6,266 nt of DNA from a bacterium. Lineage in GTDB: Bacteria; Verrucomicrobiota; Verrucomicrobiia; Opitutales; UBA953. Every line of letters starts with the position of its first letter. The first letter of the stretch is position 1. Shown here piece by piece: positions 1-6,266 of this stretch. A program made the translations under genes and the position numbers. The notes under the pieces were generated by a model. That model made no database searches and had not been told where the DNA came from. It saw nothing but the letters and a program-made list of their open reading frames with translations. The stretch is from positions 1 through 6,266 of the forward strand of contig RFOO01000067.1 of assembly GCA_009926645.1 (NCBI GenBank). Direction: 5' to 3'.

Positions 1-129
1 CCGAGCTTCAATACTCAGAAACGACGCCAAGGTTATCACCATGAGCAAAATCATGGCCATAATCGTCAGCGATAAAACGAGGCTGAAGCCGCGACGTTTA
101 GGAGAAGATTTTTGAACAACGTGTGTCAC
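1..129 (-). CDS. Verru_Chthon cassette protein A-like paralogue, N-terminal 43 codons (runs off window)
   Basis: Only the N-terminus is present. It reads MTHVVQKSSPKRRGF and then a long hydrophobic stretch ending SIEAR, and it aligns without gaps to the first 43 residues of the 1424-residue protein encoded further upstream. Residues 12-41 are identical between the two. The prepilin-like motif is RRG|FSLVL, with a basic residue cluster before the glycine and a hydrophobic helix of about 24 residues after it. Position +5 is Leu rather than the usual Glu. The start is GTG: in-frame tandem TAG codons lie eight codons upstream with no ATG, GTG or TTG between, and the alignment with the paralogue begins exactly here. 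No Shine-Dalgarno sequence is visible. By analogy with its neighbour it should be a large membrane-anchored or pseudopilin-like protein of unknown function, but most of it lies outside the window. The family call rests on the paralogue. Confidence 0.85.
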   Translation of the reverse strand, partial: MTHVVQKSSPKRRGFSLVLSLTIMAMILLMVITLASFLSIEAR

Positions 130-180
130 GGAGATAGAGATAAATGTTTCGTGCTACTAAACTGTCATTAACACACATCA

Positions 181-213
181 ATGATGCCTAAATTTGACTT
201 TTTTTACAAGTGT
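181..213 (-). promoter_or_regulatory. Candidate promoter of the downstream cassette A paralogue
   Basis: On the minus strand the 12-mer ACACTTGTAAAA (213-202) also occurs exactly, on the same strand, upstream of the other cassette A gene (6043-6032). Its TTGTAA core (209-204) could be a -35 element. A 17-bp spacer then leads to CATCAT (186-181), a 4/6 match to TATAAT. The -10 match is weak and no transcription start is known. The main support is that the element is shared by two paralogous genes, 72 nt and 94 nt before their GTG starts. Confidence 0.4.
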
Positions 214-221
214 GAAGCATT

Positions 222-271
222 TGAGAAATTATATAATAATATTATAAAACTCTTTTGTTTTTTTACTATAA
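222..271. other. AT-rich tract between the palindrome array and the gene start
   Basis: This stretch is almost entirely A and T and contains the perfect 10-bp palindrome ATAATATTAT (236-245). On the minus strand it carries two TATAAT hexamers (246-241 and 233-228), neither with a recognisable -35 partner at 17 bp. A similar A/T tract lies upstream of the other cassette A gene (about 5996-6022). It could be an UP element, a bent or easily melted region, or a binding site for a nucleoid protein. No coding potential is seen. Confidence 0.4.
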
Positions 272-293
272 ATACGGGGCTTTCACCTCTCAT

Positions 294-490
294 CTAGGGT
301 GTTTACCCTAGACCTTGCCTTGACGGTGCGACGATTAACTAGGGTGTTTACCCTAGGTCAAACTAGCCTCACGCGCGTTTTGTCTAGGGTGTTTACCCTA
401 GGCCACATCACGATCTAGGTACGCACGACTAGGGTATTTACCCTATTGACACACAGTCTTGGCAGAAAAGTTCTAGGGTGTTTACCCTAG
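294..490. repeat. Regular array of five 18-bp palindromes, 45-bp period
   Basis: The repeat CTAGGGTGTTTACCCTAG is a perfect inverted repeat with 7-bp arms around GTTT. It occurs at 294-311, 339-356, 384-401 and 473-490, with a variant at 429-446. Start-to-start distances are 45, 45, 45 and 44 bp, leaving spacers of 27, 27, 27 and 26 bp with no obvious full-length similarity. After copies 2 and 5 the flank continues GTCAA. The array fills most of the gap between the terminator of the two-gene unit and the promoter region of the next paralogue. Its geometry resembles CRISPR, but 18 bp is shorter than typical CRISPR repeats, no cas gene is visible, and the spacers show partial similarity. Possible roles are operators for a dimeric DNA-binding protein, a partition or replication-type iteron set, or a run of RNA hairpins. 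The array itself is certain; its function is unknown. Confidence 0.95.
429..446. repeat. Variant fourth palindrome of the array
   Basis: It reads CTAGGGTATTTACCCTAT. Relative to the other four copies the first loop base is A instead of G and the last base is T instead of G, so the outermost base pair of the palindrome is lost while the inner six pairs remain. The spacer after it is one base shorter (26 instead of 27). The degenerate copy is internal, unlike CRISPR arrays, where degeneration is usually at one end. Confidence 0.9.
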
Positions 491-523
491 GTCAAGTTGT
501 CACAGTCTTCATCCACCCAAATA

Positions 524-548
524 AAAAAGGGGCTATCAGCCCCTTTTT
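524..548. terminator. Bidirectional intrinsic terminator
   Basis: AAAAAGGGGCT (524-534), a three-base loop ATC, and AGCCCCTTTTT (538-548) form a perfect 11-bp inverted repeat. The GC core is followed by a run of T on either strand, so it can act in both directions. It lies 25 nt past the stop codon of the 361-residue gene and so should end the minus-strand two-gene transcript. It also separates that transcript from the palindrome array beyond it. Confidence 0.9.
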
Positions 549-573
549 CTGATGAATACAAACTTTTCAAAAA

Positions 574-1659
574 TTAAAAGACGGCAGCGGTTTTGTTCTC
601 CCTAGGCTGATCACTCTTACTGTTCTTCGTTTTTTCTTTCTCATTCTCTCTCGGCTGGAGTTCAGGCTGCCCACGCTCTTCCGCAATCTTGAGATTTAGC
701 GCACTCTCCCCAGGCGTCGTTGGCATTATGAAAGCCATGGTACGCACACGCGAGATATGCAAGTTGCGGAACTTGTAACCTAACTTGAAACTGTCATCAA
801 CCTTGGTCCAAAACTCGCCCTCGAGATAATCACCATTCGATGTCTCAGGCTTGAAGACGGTGCGACTGTTTGGACTTAAAGAGATAACCTTTGATCCAAA
901 CCTTAATTCAACAGTACTTCCTGCAAAGTTGAAAAACTGATAAGAGCCAAAGGGGAATGCCCCAGGAGAATCGTTGAGAGGGGATAGGGCGACACCATTG
1001 GGCGTCTTGTTAAAAATTAAAATATAACTTCCCCCGGCAGCGGGAATAGTGAACTTAGCAAAGGGCTCGTATCTCGGCTTGGGTGCCTCAATCGGCGCTT
1101 TCTGTTTAGCATTGCTGACATTCACGGTCTCTCTTTCGGCTCTTTCGGCAGCATACATCTTCTGCGTCTCGTTGTAGGTGTTCAGGCGAGCCTCATCGAT
1201 TTTAAGCTTCAACTCATCAAGCGAACTCTGGAACTCATAGAGTCGGGCCTTTTGCGAAGGGGTAGGAGAGTCGGGATCCGGGATGGTACGGGCATACGCT
1301 GACATCTCATTGAGCAATCGATTATACTCATCACCAATTTTAGTTTCTTTGGCCGAAACTTCATTCAGTTTAGAACGCGCAATCTCGCTCTCGGTCGGAG
1401 GCTTTTCGATGACGACTTTGAAAAACTCAATGACCTGACCACCCACATAAGTTTTTTCCGAACTCAAGGTATTCTCATAGATATCGACCGTCTTATACTC
1501 TTTGCCTTCTAGGTAAACGATATCAGGTATGTTGCCCGCAAAGGAAAGGGTTTTGAATCTGGCATTAAACTTCACTTCGTTTTCACTCTTTTTTTGGGCG
1601 TATGCCAAAAAAGGAATGAACAGTGAAAGAATAGTTAGAGGGATTGTACGATAGAACAT
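574..1659 (-). CDS. Exported protein of unknown function with coiled-coil middle region
   Basis: I do not recognise a named family for this 361-residue protein. It starts with a clear signal peptide: Arg4, a hydrophobic core to about residue 18, and an AYA|Q cleavage site after Ala21. A small domain follows (about 28-87). Residues 89-123 and 135-180 are rich in Glu, Lys, Arg, Leu and Ala and look like two coiled-coil helices broken by a Pro-rich turn (PDPDSPTP, 127-134). After a Pro/Lys linker comes an apparently beta-rich domain (about 197-315) with aromatic motifs such as GSYQFFNFAG. The last 35 or so residues are a highly charged Glu/Lys/Asn tail, probably disordered. The ATG follows the stop of the upstream cassette A gene by three bases (TAA TTT ATG), in the same frame, with no separate promoter or Shine-Dalgarno sequence, so the two are very likely cotranscribed and perhaps translationally coupled. 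It is inferred to be a periplasmic or envelope partner of the large pseudopilin-like protein. The reading frame is secure; the function is unknown. Confidence 0.85.
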   Translation of the reverse strand: MFYRTIPLTILSLFIPFLAYAQKKSENEVKFNARFKTLSFAGNIPDIVYLEGKEYKTVDIYENTLSSEKTYVGGQVIEFFKVVIEKPPTESEIARSKLNEVSAKETKIGDEYNRLLNEMSAYARTIPDPDSPTPSQKARLYEFQSSLDELKLKIDEARLNTYNETQKMYAAERAERETVNVSNAKQKAPIEAPKPRYEPFAKFTIPAAGGSYILIFNKTPNGVALSPLNDSPGAFPFGSYQFFNFAGSTVELRFGSKVISLSPNSRTVFKPETSNGDYLEGEFWTKVDDSFKLGYKFRNLHISRVRTMAFIMPTTPGESALNLKIAEERGQPELQPRENEKEKTKNSKSDQPRENKTAAVF

Positions 1660-1662
1660 AAA

Positions 1663-4600
1663 TTAAAGTTCGGTTGGTTTGAGAATACGCATCGAAACAA
1701 TGACGAAGCGTCGCCCGAGGTTGATGTTCGCAGGCTGTAATCCCGAAGTGGGGTTGCTGGTCTGGTCGTTGTGACCAAGGCCGTTTAACTGATTGTAAAC
1801 CATGCGCTCCGAAGGGTCTTTCGTATCAATAAAATCAGGGGTGCGTTGCACCACGGCTTCAATCCAGCAGGTGCCAGCAATGGGTCCGCCAGCTTTATCC
1901 GAAACATCACCATAGGCGCGAATGGTAAAGGTGTCGGATCGAGTGGTTAAACTATCACCAATCGCCGCTAATATGTCAGACTGGAGCAGTGCGGTAGGCG
2001 CTGCTATCTTTACATCACCATATTCTTGAGTCGCACTCGGCGCGGTATCAAATTGCAACTGTACTTGTTGACGCCAGTTAGTGCTGTTTCCAGTTATACT
2101 ATTCGCCGTAGAAATATAAGCGGGAGGAGGCACCAAAGATGGTACGCCCGTTATGTAGGACGCACCAACGAATGGAATGGTGACATCGGGGGTGTTGTTG
2201 CGATTAGCGAGTTTTGCGCCATTGGCATCAGCAATCAGAATCGCCGTCTGTAATGCACCAGCACGATAACGAATGATACCAGCAGGAATAGGACAATTGC
2301 TGCGATTCACAAACTGCGAAAGCCCAAGGTAGGGCATGGGTAAGGTTCCATAGGGGGGAATCGCCGTCGCTAAGCCACGGATTTTTCCACTGCCAGCATT
2401 TCCATTTAATACTCCATGGAAGTCGCCAATCACCGCACTATGCCAACCTTCGCGGTGATAAAAACTCAGACGATAAGTGCTTTCATCGACGATGGCTTTC
2501 GCCAAAGAACGAATCTGACCATCATCCAAGTTCGTTAAGCCAGTCCATGCTGCGGTGGTGGTATAGGGTGCTTTGTTAACTCCGCTGGCGTCGACGGTGT
2601 CCGCACGCACGGCACGAGGGAAGCGAGCATTAAGGGACGCATCACCAGTTTCGTTGCTCAAGGCACGGGCTTTAGCTCCGGCGAGCACCGCAGCCCACGC
2701 ACGTTTAGACATACTATGTACATTGAAGGCGCCCTGACGAGCGGTCACCGCGGCAACGGTCCGATGGTTGTTTAACTTAGTGCGTGTCGTCGTCGCATCA
2801 AAGGACGACATTAAAACCGTGGTGGGGTTAGCTAGGGTGCCGATTCCGTTAACAAAATCATCTAGCACTGCGCTTAGAGATTTTTGTAAAACTCCGTTAC
2901 TATAAACGGGGGCTGCACCTGAGAGGAAGTAGCGATCAAACAAGGCTCGGTTAATCAAACCCGAGGGGTCATACATCGTCGTGGTACTTGTCGCTGAATT
3001 ACCTGAGCCATTGGTCGTATTGTAGAAACCGTGAACGTTAAAAGTCGGACCAAAACTATTACCGATAGTGAAAAGAGGGTCGTGGTCGCGCAGGCCAAAG
3101 TTAGCGTGTGCATATTGTGCAATCGATAAGGGCGGACTGAGTGGAACTTCGGTGTAAACCGCACTGGTTACTCCACTACGAGCAGGATTGTTGCTCATAC
3201 CTCCATAAGCATTGGTGCCTGAGGTCTGGATTAGGTTACTCCAATTGACGGTCGAACCACTTTGTGGCCGAATTTCCATTTTGAAACTCGGCGAAGTGTT
3301 TGAATACCACTCAGAACCAATACGAAAAGGACCAGGAGGAGCGGAGGTCGAAGAGGAGTCCCAAGTCATGTCGTTGGCATCGACACGAGTGCTCGCTGCC
3401 ATGGGATTGGAACGGGCGAAAATCGGGAAAGGTCCAGAGTCATTGGGCCAACGAATACCGTAATCATAAACACCGATGATATCGGGCGATTCCCCGACGG
3501 TTTTCATCGTCGCATCGACAATGACGTAGGGCGCTGGGTCGTTGCCATTGATGTCGGCAAGGATAGGCGAAGTAGTTAACTCGGAAACAACACTGCAGGA
3601 ATTATAGAAAGCGTAGCCGAGTAAACTCGCATTGCCCGAGGGTAGGGTGTCTCCTGGCCAGCAAACCAATTGATGAACCATTTTGAATCCACCCGAGGTC
3701 CAGGTTGGAATCATTTCGATTTGCAAAGTATTGGTATCCGCTCGGGTGGTCGTCAGTGGCTGAGCTGTATTGGGCGTATATGCGGTTTTAAAATTCGCTA
3801 AAGCCGGTGCATAGAAACCAGTGTTGGTATTATACGCATTGGTCATCGTTCCTGCGTAGTTGGTGCTTAACGAACTCGCCGTGAATACTTTGAATTCACC
3901 TGGCTCGATGGTCATCGCGGGAATATCAAAACGTAATGATTCCGCAGCCGTAGCGTTGGGATTATTCGTCTTAATCAAATCGAGATAATAGTTGGCTTGA
4001 GCCCAGCGATCCTGAACAGTGCCTAAAGTATTCCAAGTATCAACGGGGGTTACTCCCGATTTATAGTAACGGCGATACTGAATCGACCATTGATTCATAT
4101 CTCGAATGGAGATGCGCTGCTGACCTACACTGAGTCTTACGTTATAAGGGTTGTGGAAAACGGTAATCGGCGAAATGACGATTTGTACCACACCGCCATT
4201 TTTAATAGCACCAACGACCACTTGTTGGCGCGAAATATAAGGAGCAACGGAAACGCGAGTCGGTATGGGAAGAGAATACGCCGATGCTGATTGAGCGGAG
4301 TTATCGATGGTGGTGGAGAAAGAGTTTCCGCGATTGGGGCGAATGTAGATTGAATCTCGACCGATAAAGTCAGTGTATAATCCGAAAGCATCGCTAAGAC
4401 TGTTTCGCGTCCACGTTGCACCATTCAACCACACTAAGGGTGTGATCGAGCGATTATACATCTGCGAGTAATGATTGAAGCCTAAGGCACTCGGATAGGC
4501 ACCGGTTGCTGCAGTGAGGGAAACGGTGTTGGGAAAATGGGTGCGCGCAGATAAACTCGTGGGGCTTCCCGAAAGTTGCTGGTAAAGCAGGTGGTAATCT

Positions 4601-5937
4601 CGTAATGCTGACCAAGTGGGACCACGGACCGCTTGCGATGACGGTGCACCGCCTGCTGAATTCGTATTCTGCGACCAGACGCAGGCTAGGGAAGTGGGAG
4701 TGGCACTGTTAAAGGAGATGCTCTTTTTCCAATTACGGAAAGGTATGCGCCAAGATGTGGTCGCTGTGAGTGCACCAGCATAAGAAATAGCATAAGTAGC
4801 GTCGAAAGCGTAAGTGACATTACCTTGAGTAGTGACATCGGCAGTCGCGCTCTCAACGGAGCCAGTACCTGAGCCGAATTCACTGCTTAGAAATGCAGCA
4901 TCCGTCTTTTCAAAAGCAGTCGAAAGGTCGATTTGCAATCCACCCCATTTATTGTCAGTAAATAATCCTTGAGAAACTAATGTAACATCAGGCCATAAGG
5001 ACTTGGCGTTACTTCCTGTTGAGTCACTAAAAACGGTGGAACTTAAAAGCTTGAGTTGATCTGTACTGATGACGCGACTGTCAATGTCGCCAGGTTGGTA
5101 ATTGGAAAAACCCGAGAGAAGCTCCACTCCCGTTCTAGCCACACCTCGTCGCGCGCTAGCGAGGGTGCTGGAATTTTGTAAACGTGGGTCGTTAATCGCG
5201 ATGTTGGCTTTCACGCCTTCATCACCCACCCAATAACAATACCTGCCTGCAACATTGGTATCAGGAAGAGTGACGGGAGGAAGACTCACGCGTCCATCAG
5301 GTCGACCAGAAAGAGGGTCAGTTCCAGATTCGTTCTCCGCCGCTGTTGCCGTGGCATCTCCGACTAAAACAATTTTGCTAGCGGCAGCACCTCCATCGTA
5401 ATTTCCGCTCGTCGCATCATTCTTATCCCATGGCACCCAATAATCAGTGCTGTAGTTGATACTAACACCATAAGGGGTGAGTGAGGTTCCGTTGGTATCA
5501 GTCGTTGGTGGCTTCGCCAATGATACCATTTGCGTGCCCGCCGCTTTGTCACCGCGGCCACTAATAATCCACGCCGGTGGCTGGAAGGGACGATCCGTTC
5601 GCTGCACACCTGTCCACATGGGATTAAGCGCATTCGTCCAAGAGGGAATCGTGCCTGCACTGGAGGCTGTGGCATAGCGAGTAGCATCAGCTCTAAAAGT
5701 TGCACGGCGATCGGGGCCGGCTTCTTGCTGGAGGTGGGCGAGGGCAAGACGCAACGAAACCAACGCTTGCATACGAGCCTGCGTGCGCAACTGGTTGGCG
5801 GTCGCCAGTCGGGATTCAATGCTCAGGAACGACGCCAAAGTGATCACCATGAGCAAAATCATGGCCATAATCGTCAGCGATAAAACGAGGCTAAAGCCAC
5901 GACGCTGAGGGGAAGGTTTTTGTGTTAAGTCGGACAC
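1663..5937 (-). CDS. Verru_Chthon cassette protein A homologue (large pseudopilin-like protein)
   Basis: This 1424-residue protein has a prepilin-like N-terminus, SPQRRG|FSLVL (residues 9-19), then a hydrophobic helix to about residue 39 and an amphipathic continuation (about 41-72). Leu19 replaces the usual Glu5, as in GspK/PilX-type minor pseudopilins. Family signatures appear in order: YWVGDEGVKANI (235-246), GGLQIDLSTAFE (332-343), GAFNVHSMSKRAW (1069-1081), QIRSLAKAIVDE (1141-1152), LGLSQFVNR (1204-1212), CWIEAVVQRTPDFID (1357-1371) and NLGRRFVIVSMRIL near the C-terminus. From memory these match Verru_Chthon cassette protein A (TIGR02600), whose function is not established. The long middle (about 350-1060) is Ser/Thr/Asn-rich and typical of a secreted or surface protein. 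The start is GTG: an in-frame TAG lies upstream with no ATG, GTG or TTG between, and the start aligns with the GTG of the second paralogue. No Shine-Dalgarno sequence is visible. It is the first gene of a two-gene unit. The family's usual companion proteins B, C and D, which also carry pilin-like N-termini, are not seen in this window. Confidence 0.9.
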   Translation of the reverse strand: MSDLTQKPSPQRRGFSLVLSLTIMAMILLMVITLASFLSIESRLATANQLRTQARMQALVSLRLALAHLQQEAGPDRRATFRADATRYATASSAGTIPSWTNALNPMWTGVQRTDRPFQPPAWIISGRGDKAAGTQMVSLAKPPTTDTNGTSLTPYGVSINYSTDYWVPWDKNDATSGNYDGGAAASKIVLVGDATATAAENESGTDPLSGRPDGRVSLPPVTLPDTNVAGRYCYWVGDEGVKANIAINDPRLQNSSTLASARRGVARTGVELLSGFSNYQPGDIDSRVISTDQLKLLSSTVFSDSTGSNAKSLWPDVTLVSQGLFTDNKWGGLQIDLSTAFEKTDAAFLSSEFGSGTGSVESATADVTTQGNVTYAFDATYAISYAGALTATTSWRIPFRNWKKSISFNSATPTSLACVWSQNTNSAGGAPSSQAVRGPTWSALRDYHLLYQQLSGSPTSLSARTHFPNTVSLTAATGAYPSALGFNHYSQMYNRSITPLVWLNGATWTRNSLSDAFGLYTDFIGRDSIYIRPNRGNSFSTTIDNSAQSASAYSLPIPTRVSVAPYISRQQVVVGAIKNGGVVQIVISPITVFHNPYNVRLSVGQQRISIRDMNQWSIQYRRYYKSGVTPVDTWNTLGTVQDRWAQANYYLDLIKTNNPNATAAESLRFDIPAMTIEPGEFKVFTASSLSTNYAGTMTNAYNTNTGFYAPALANFKTAYTPNTAQPLTTTRADTNTLQIEMIPTWTSGGFKMVHQLVCWPGDTLPSGNASLLGYAFYNSCSVVSELTTSPILADINGNDPAPYVIVDATMKTVGESPDIIGVYDYGIRWPNDSGPFPIFARSNPMAASTRVDANDMTWDSSSTSAPPGPFRIGSEWYSNTSPSFKMEIRPQSGSTVNWSNLIQTSGTNAYGGMSNNPARSGVTSAVYTEVPLSPPLSIAQYAHANFGLRDHDPLFTIGNSFGPTFNVHGFYNTTNGSGNSATSTTTMYDPSGLINRALFDRYFLSGAAPVYSNGVLQKSLSAVLDDFVNGIGTLANPTTVLMSSFDATTTRTKLNNHRTVAAVTARQGAFNVHSMSKRAWAAVLAGAKARALSNETGDASLNARFPRAVRADTVDASGVNKAPYTTTAAWTGLTNLDDGQIRSLAKAIVDESTYRLSFYHREGWHSAVIGDFHGVLNGNAGSGKIRGLATAIPPYGTLPMPYLGLSQFVNRSNCPIPAGIIRYRAGALQTAILIADANGAKLANRNNTPDVTIPFVGASYITGVPSLVPPPAYISTANSITGNSTNWRQQVQLQFDTAPSATQEYGDVKIAAPTALLQSDILAAIGDSLTTRSDTFTIRAYGDVSDKAGGPIAGTCWIEAVVQRTPDFIDTKDPSERMVYNQLNGLGHNDQTSNPTSGLQPANINLGRRFVIVSMRILKPTEL

Positions 5938-6201
5938 GCGTAATATAGTGTTTTTCTTAAAGAAATAGCCCTAAATTGAACCCCTTGGGGGGGTAGAAAT
6001 AATAATATAATAAAATAATATTCCGCCTGTCTTTTACAAGTGTTAAAGGGGTATCGCTCTCGCCCCAAATCCCCCTAAAAAGCGTCGATATTCTTCAGGG
6101 GTAGGGTAAATTGGAATGAATGGGTCTCTGTTGCCTTGGGTATGACCAGATTATGGCTTCCGTCGGTCTCAGGTTTAATCTACTGACCTGCTCGCATTCT
6201 C
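5938..6201. other. Divergent intergenic region between cassette A gene and chrA-like gene
   Basis: No gene is seen in these 264 bp. Starting from the cassette A side they hold a short C/G block (CCCCTTGGGG within 5980-5992), an AT-rich tract (about 5996-6022), the shared ACACTTGTAAAA element on the minus strand, and several runs of G or C (6047-6075). Near 6102 is a short sequence resembling half of the array palindrome. Promoters for both divergent genes must lie here. I could not identify a convincing -10/-35 pair for the plus-strand gene; TTTAAT at 6174-6179 is a possible -10. Confidence 0.7.
6011..6043 (-). promoter_or_regulatory. Candidate promoter of the 1424-residue cassette A gene
   Basis: The minus strand carries ACACTTGTAAAA (6043-6032), identical to the element before the second cassette A gene. 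TTGTAA (6039-6034) could be a -35. The A/T tract downstream offers weak -10 candidates such as TATTTT (6017-6012, 16-bp spacer) or ATTTTA (6016-6011, 17-bp spacer). This would give a 5' leader of roughly 70 nt. The shared element is exact; its promoter role is inferred. Confidence 0.4.
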
Positions 6202-6266
6202 ATGCGCAACTTTCCTTTTTTCTTTTGGTTACGAATCGGGCTACTCTCTTTTGGCGGACCAGCCGC
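6202..6266 (+). CDS. chrA: Chromate transporter (ChrA family), N-terminal 21 codons (runs off window)
   Basis: From ATG at 6202 the plus strand reads MRNFPFFFWLRIGLLSFGGPA and stays open to the window edge. A short hydrophobic helix ending in SFGGP followed by a small residue is characteristic of the N-terminal half of ChrA/CHR chromate efflux permeases, where this motif lies near the start of the first membrane segment. These inner-membrane transporters export chromate and confer resistance. An in-frame TGA at 6184-6186 with no ATG, GTG or TTG before 6202 fixes the start; no Shine-Dalgarno sequence is visible. It is transcribed divergently from the cassette A gene, and nothing suggests a functional link. 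Only 21 residues are available, so the call depends on one motif, and whether this is a long or short ChrA cannot be told. Confidence 0.75.
   Translation, partial: MRNFPFFFWLRIGLLSFGGPA

Noticed and set aside
294..490. Calling the palindrome array a CRISPR
   Set aside because: The repeat is only 18 bp and fully palindromic, the degenerate copy is internal, neighbouring spacers share partial similarity, and no cas gene is visible. It is reported as a repeat array instead.
294..490. Integron attC-type site array
   Set aside because: There are no gene cassettes between the repeats (spacers are 26-27 bp) and no attC core-site pair.
2026..4883. Several open frames of 65-95 codons in other frames within the large gene
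   Set aside because: All are overlaps of the long coding region with no protein motifs, and none has a promoter or ribosome binding signal.
5364..5883. Open frames on both strands overlapping the start of the 1424-residue gene (up to 151 codons)
   Set aside because: They lie wholly inside a gene with clear family motifs, have Arg/Pro/Cys-rich translations and show no start context or recognisable domain.
6047..6080. Possible terminator or attenuator hairpin from G and C runs upstream of the 1424-residue gene
   Set aside because: The GGGG and CCCC blocks can pair only over about four bases with irregular loops, and no adjoining T tract gives a convincing intrinsic terminator.
6180..6266. Minus-strand C-terminal end of an upstream gene (28 codons ending with TAG at 6180-6182)
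   Set aside because: The plus strand of the same stretch encodes a recognisable ChrA N-terminus with the SFGGP motif. The minus-strand reading is a low-complexity basic peptide and is best explained as its shadow.

Overview
The window most likely comes from a verrucomicrobium (phylum Verrucomicrobiota). The main evidence is a 1424-residue protein whose N-terminal and C-terminal signature motifs match the Verru_Chthon cassette protein A family, which is known mainly from that phylum. Start codons lack clear Shine-Dalgarno sequences. Coding DNA has balanced base composition, while the intergenic DNA contains strongly AT-rich tracts.

Layout, read along the minus strand, which carries most genes: a 264-bp divergent intergenic region (5938-6201) separates a plus-strand chromate transporter (chrA-like, only its first 21 codons are in the window) from the 1424-residue cassette protein A homologue (5937-1663, GTG start). 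Three bases after its stop, in the same frame, begins a 361-residue exported protein with a coiled-coil middle (1659-574). A strong bidirectional hairpin terminator (524-548) ends this two-gene unit. Next comes an array of five 18-bp palindromes repeated every 45, 45, 45 and 44 bp with unrelated 26-27 bp spacers (294-490). After it come an AT-rich promoter region and the first 43 codons of a second cassette protein A homologue (129-1, GTG start). The N-terminus of this second copy is 93% identical at DNA level to the first over 90 bp, so two paralogous units lie in tandem.

Inferred biology: the cassette A proteins have a prepilin-like N-terminus without the usual Glu5, as in GspK/PilX-type minor pseudopilins. 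They are probably processed or anchored at the inner membrane and extend into the periplasm or beyond. The coupled exported protein may be a partner. The function of this family is not established. Both paralogues share a 12-bp upstream element (ACACTTGTAAAA) that may be part of a common promoter.

The least explained element is the palindrome array. It resembles CRISPR in regularity, but its repeat is too short, no cas gene is visible, and its position just upstream of the second paralogue suits a multi-site protein-binding array or a series of RNA hairpins better.
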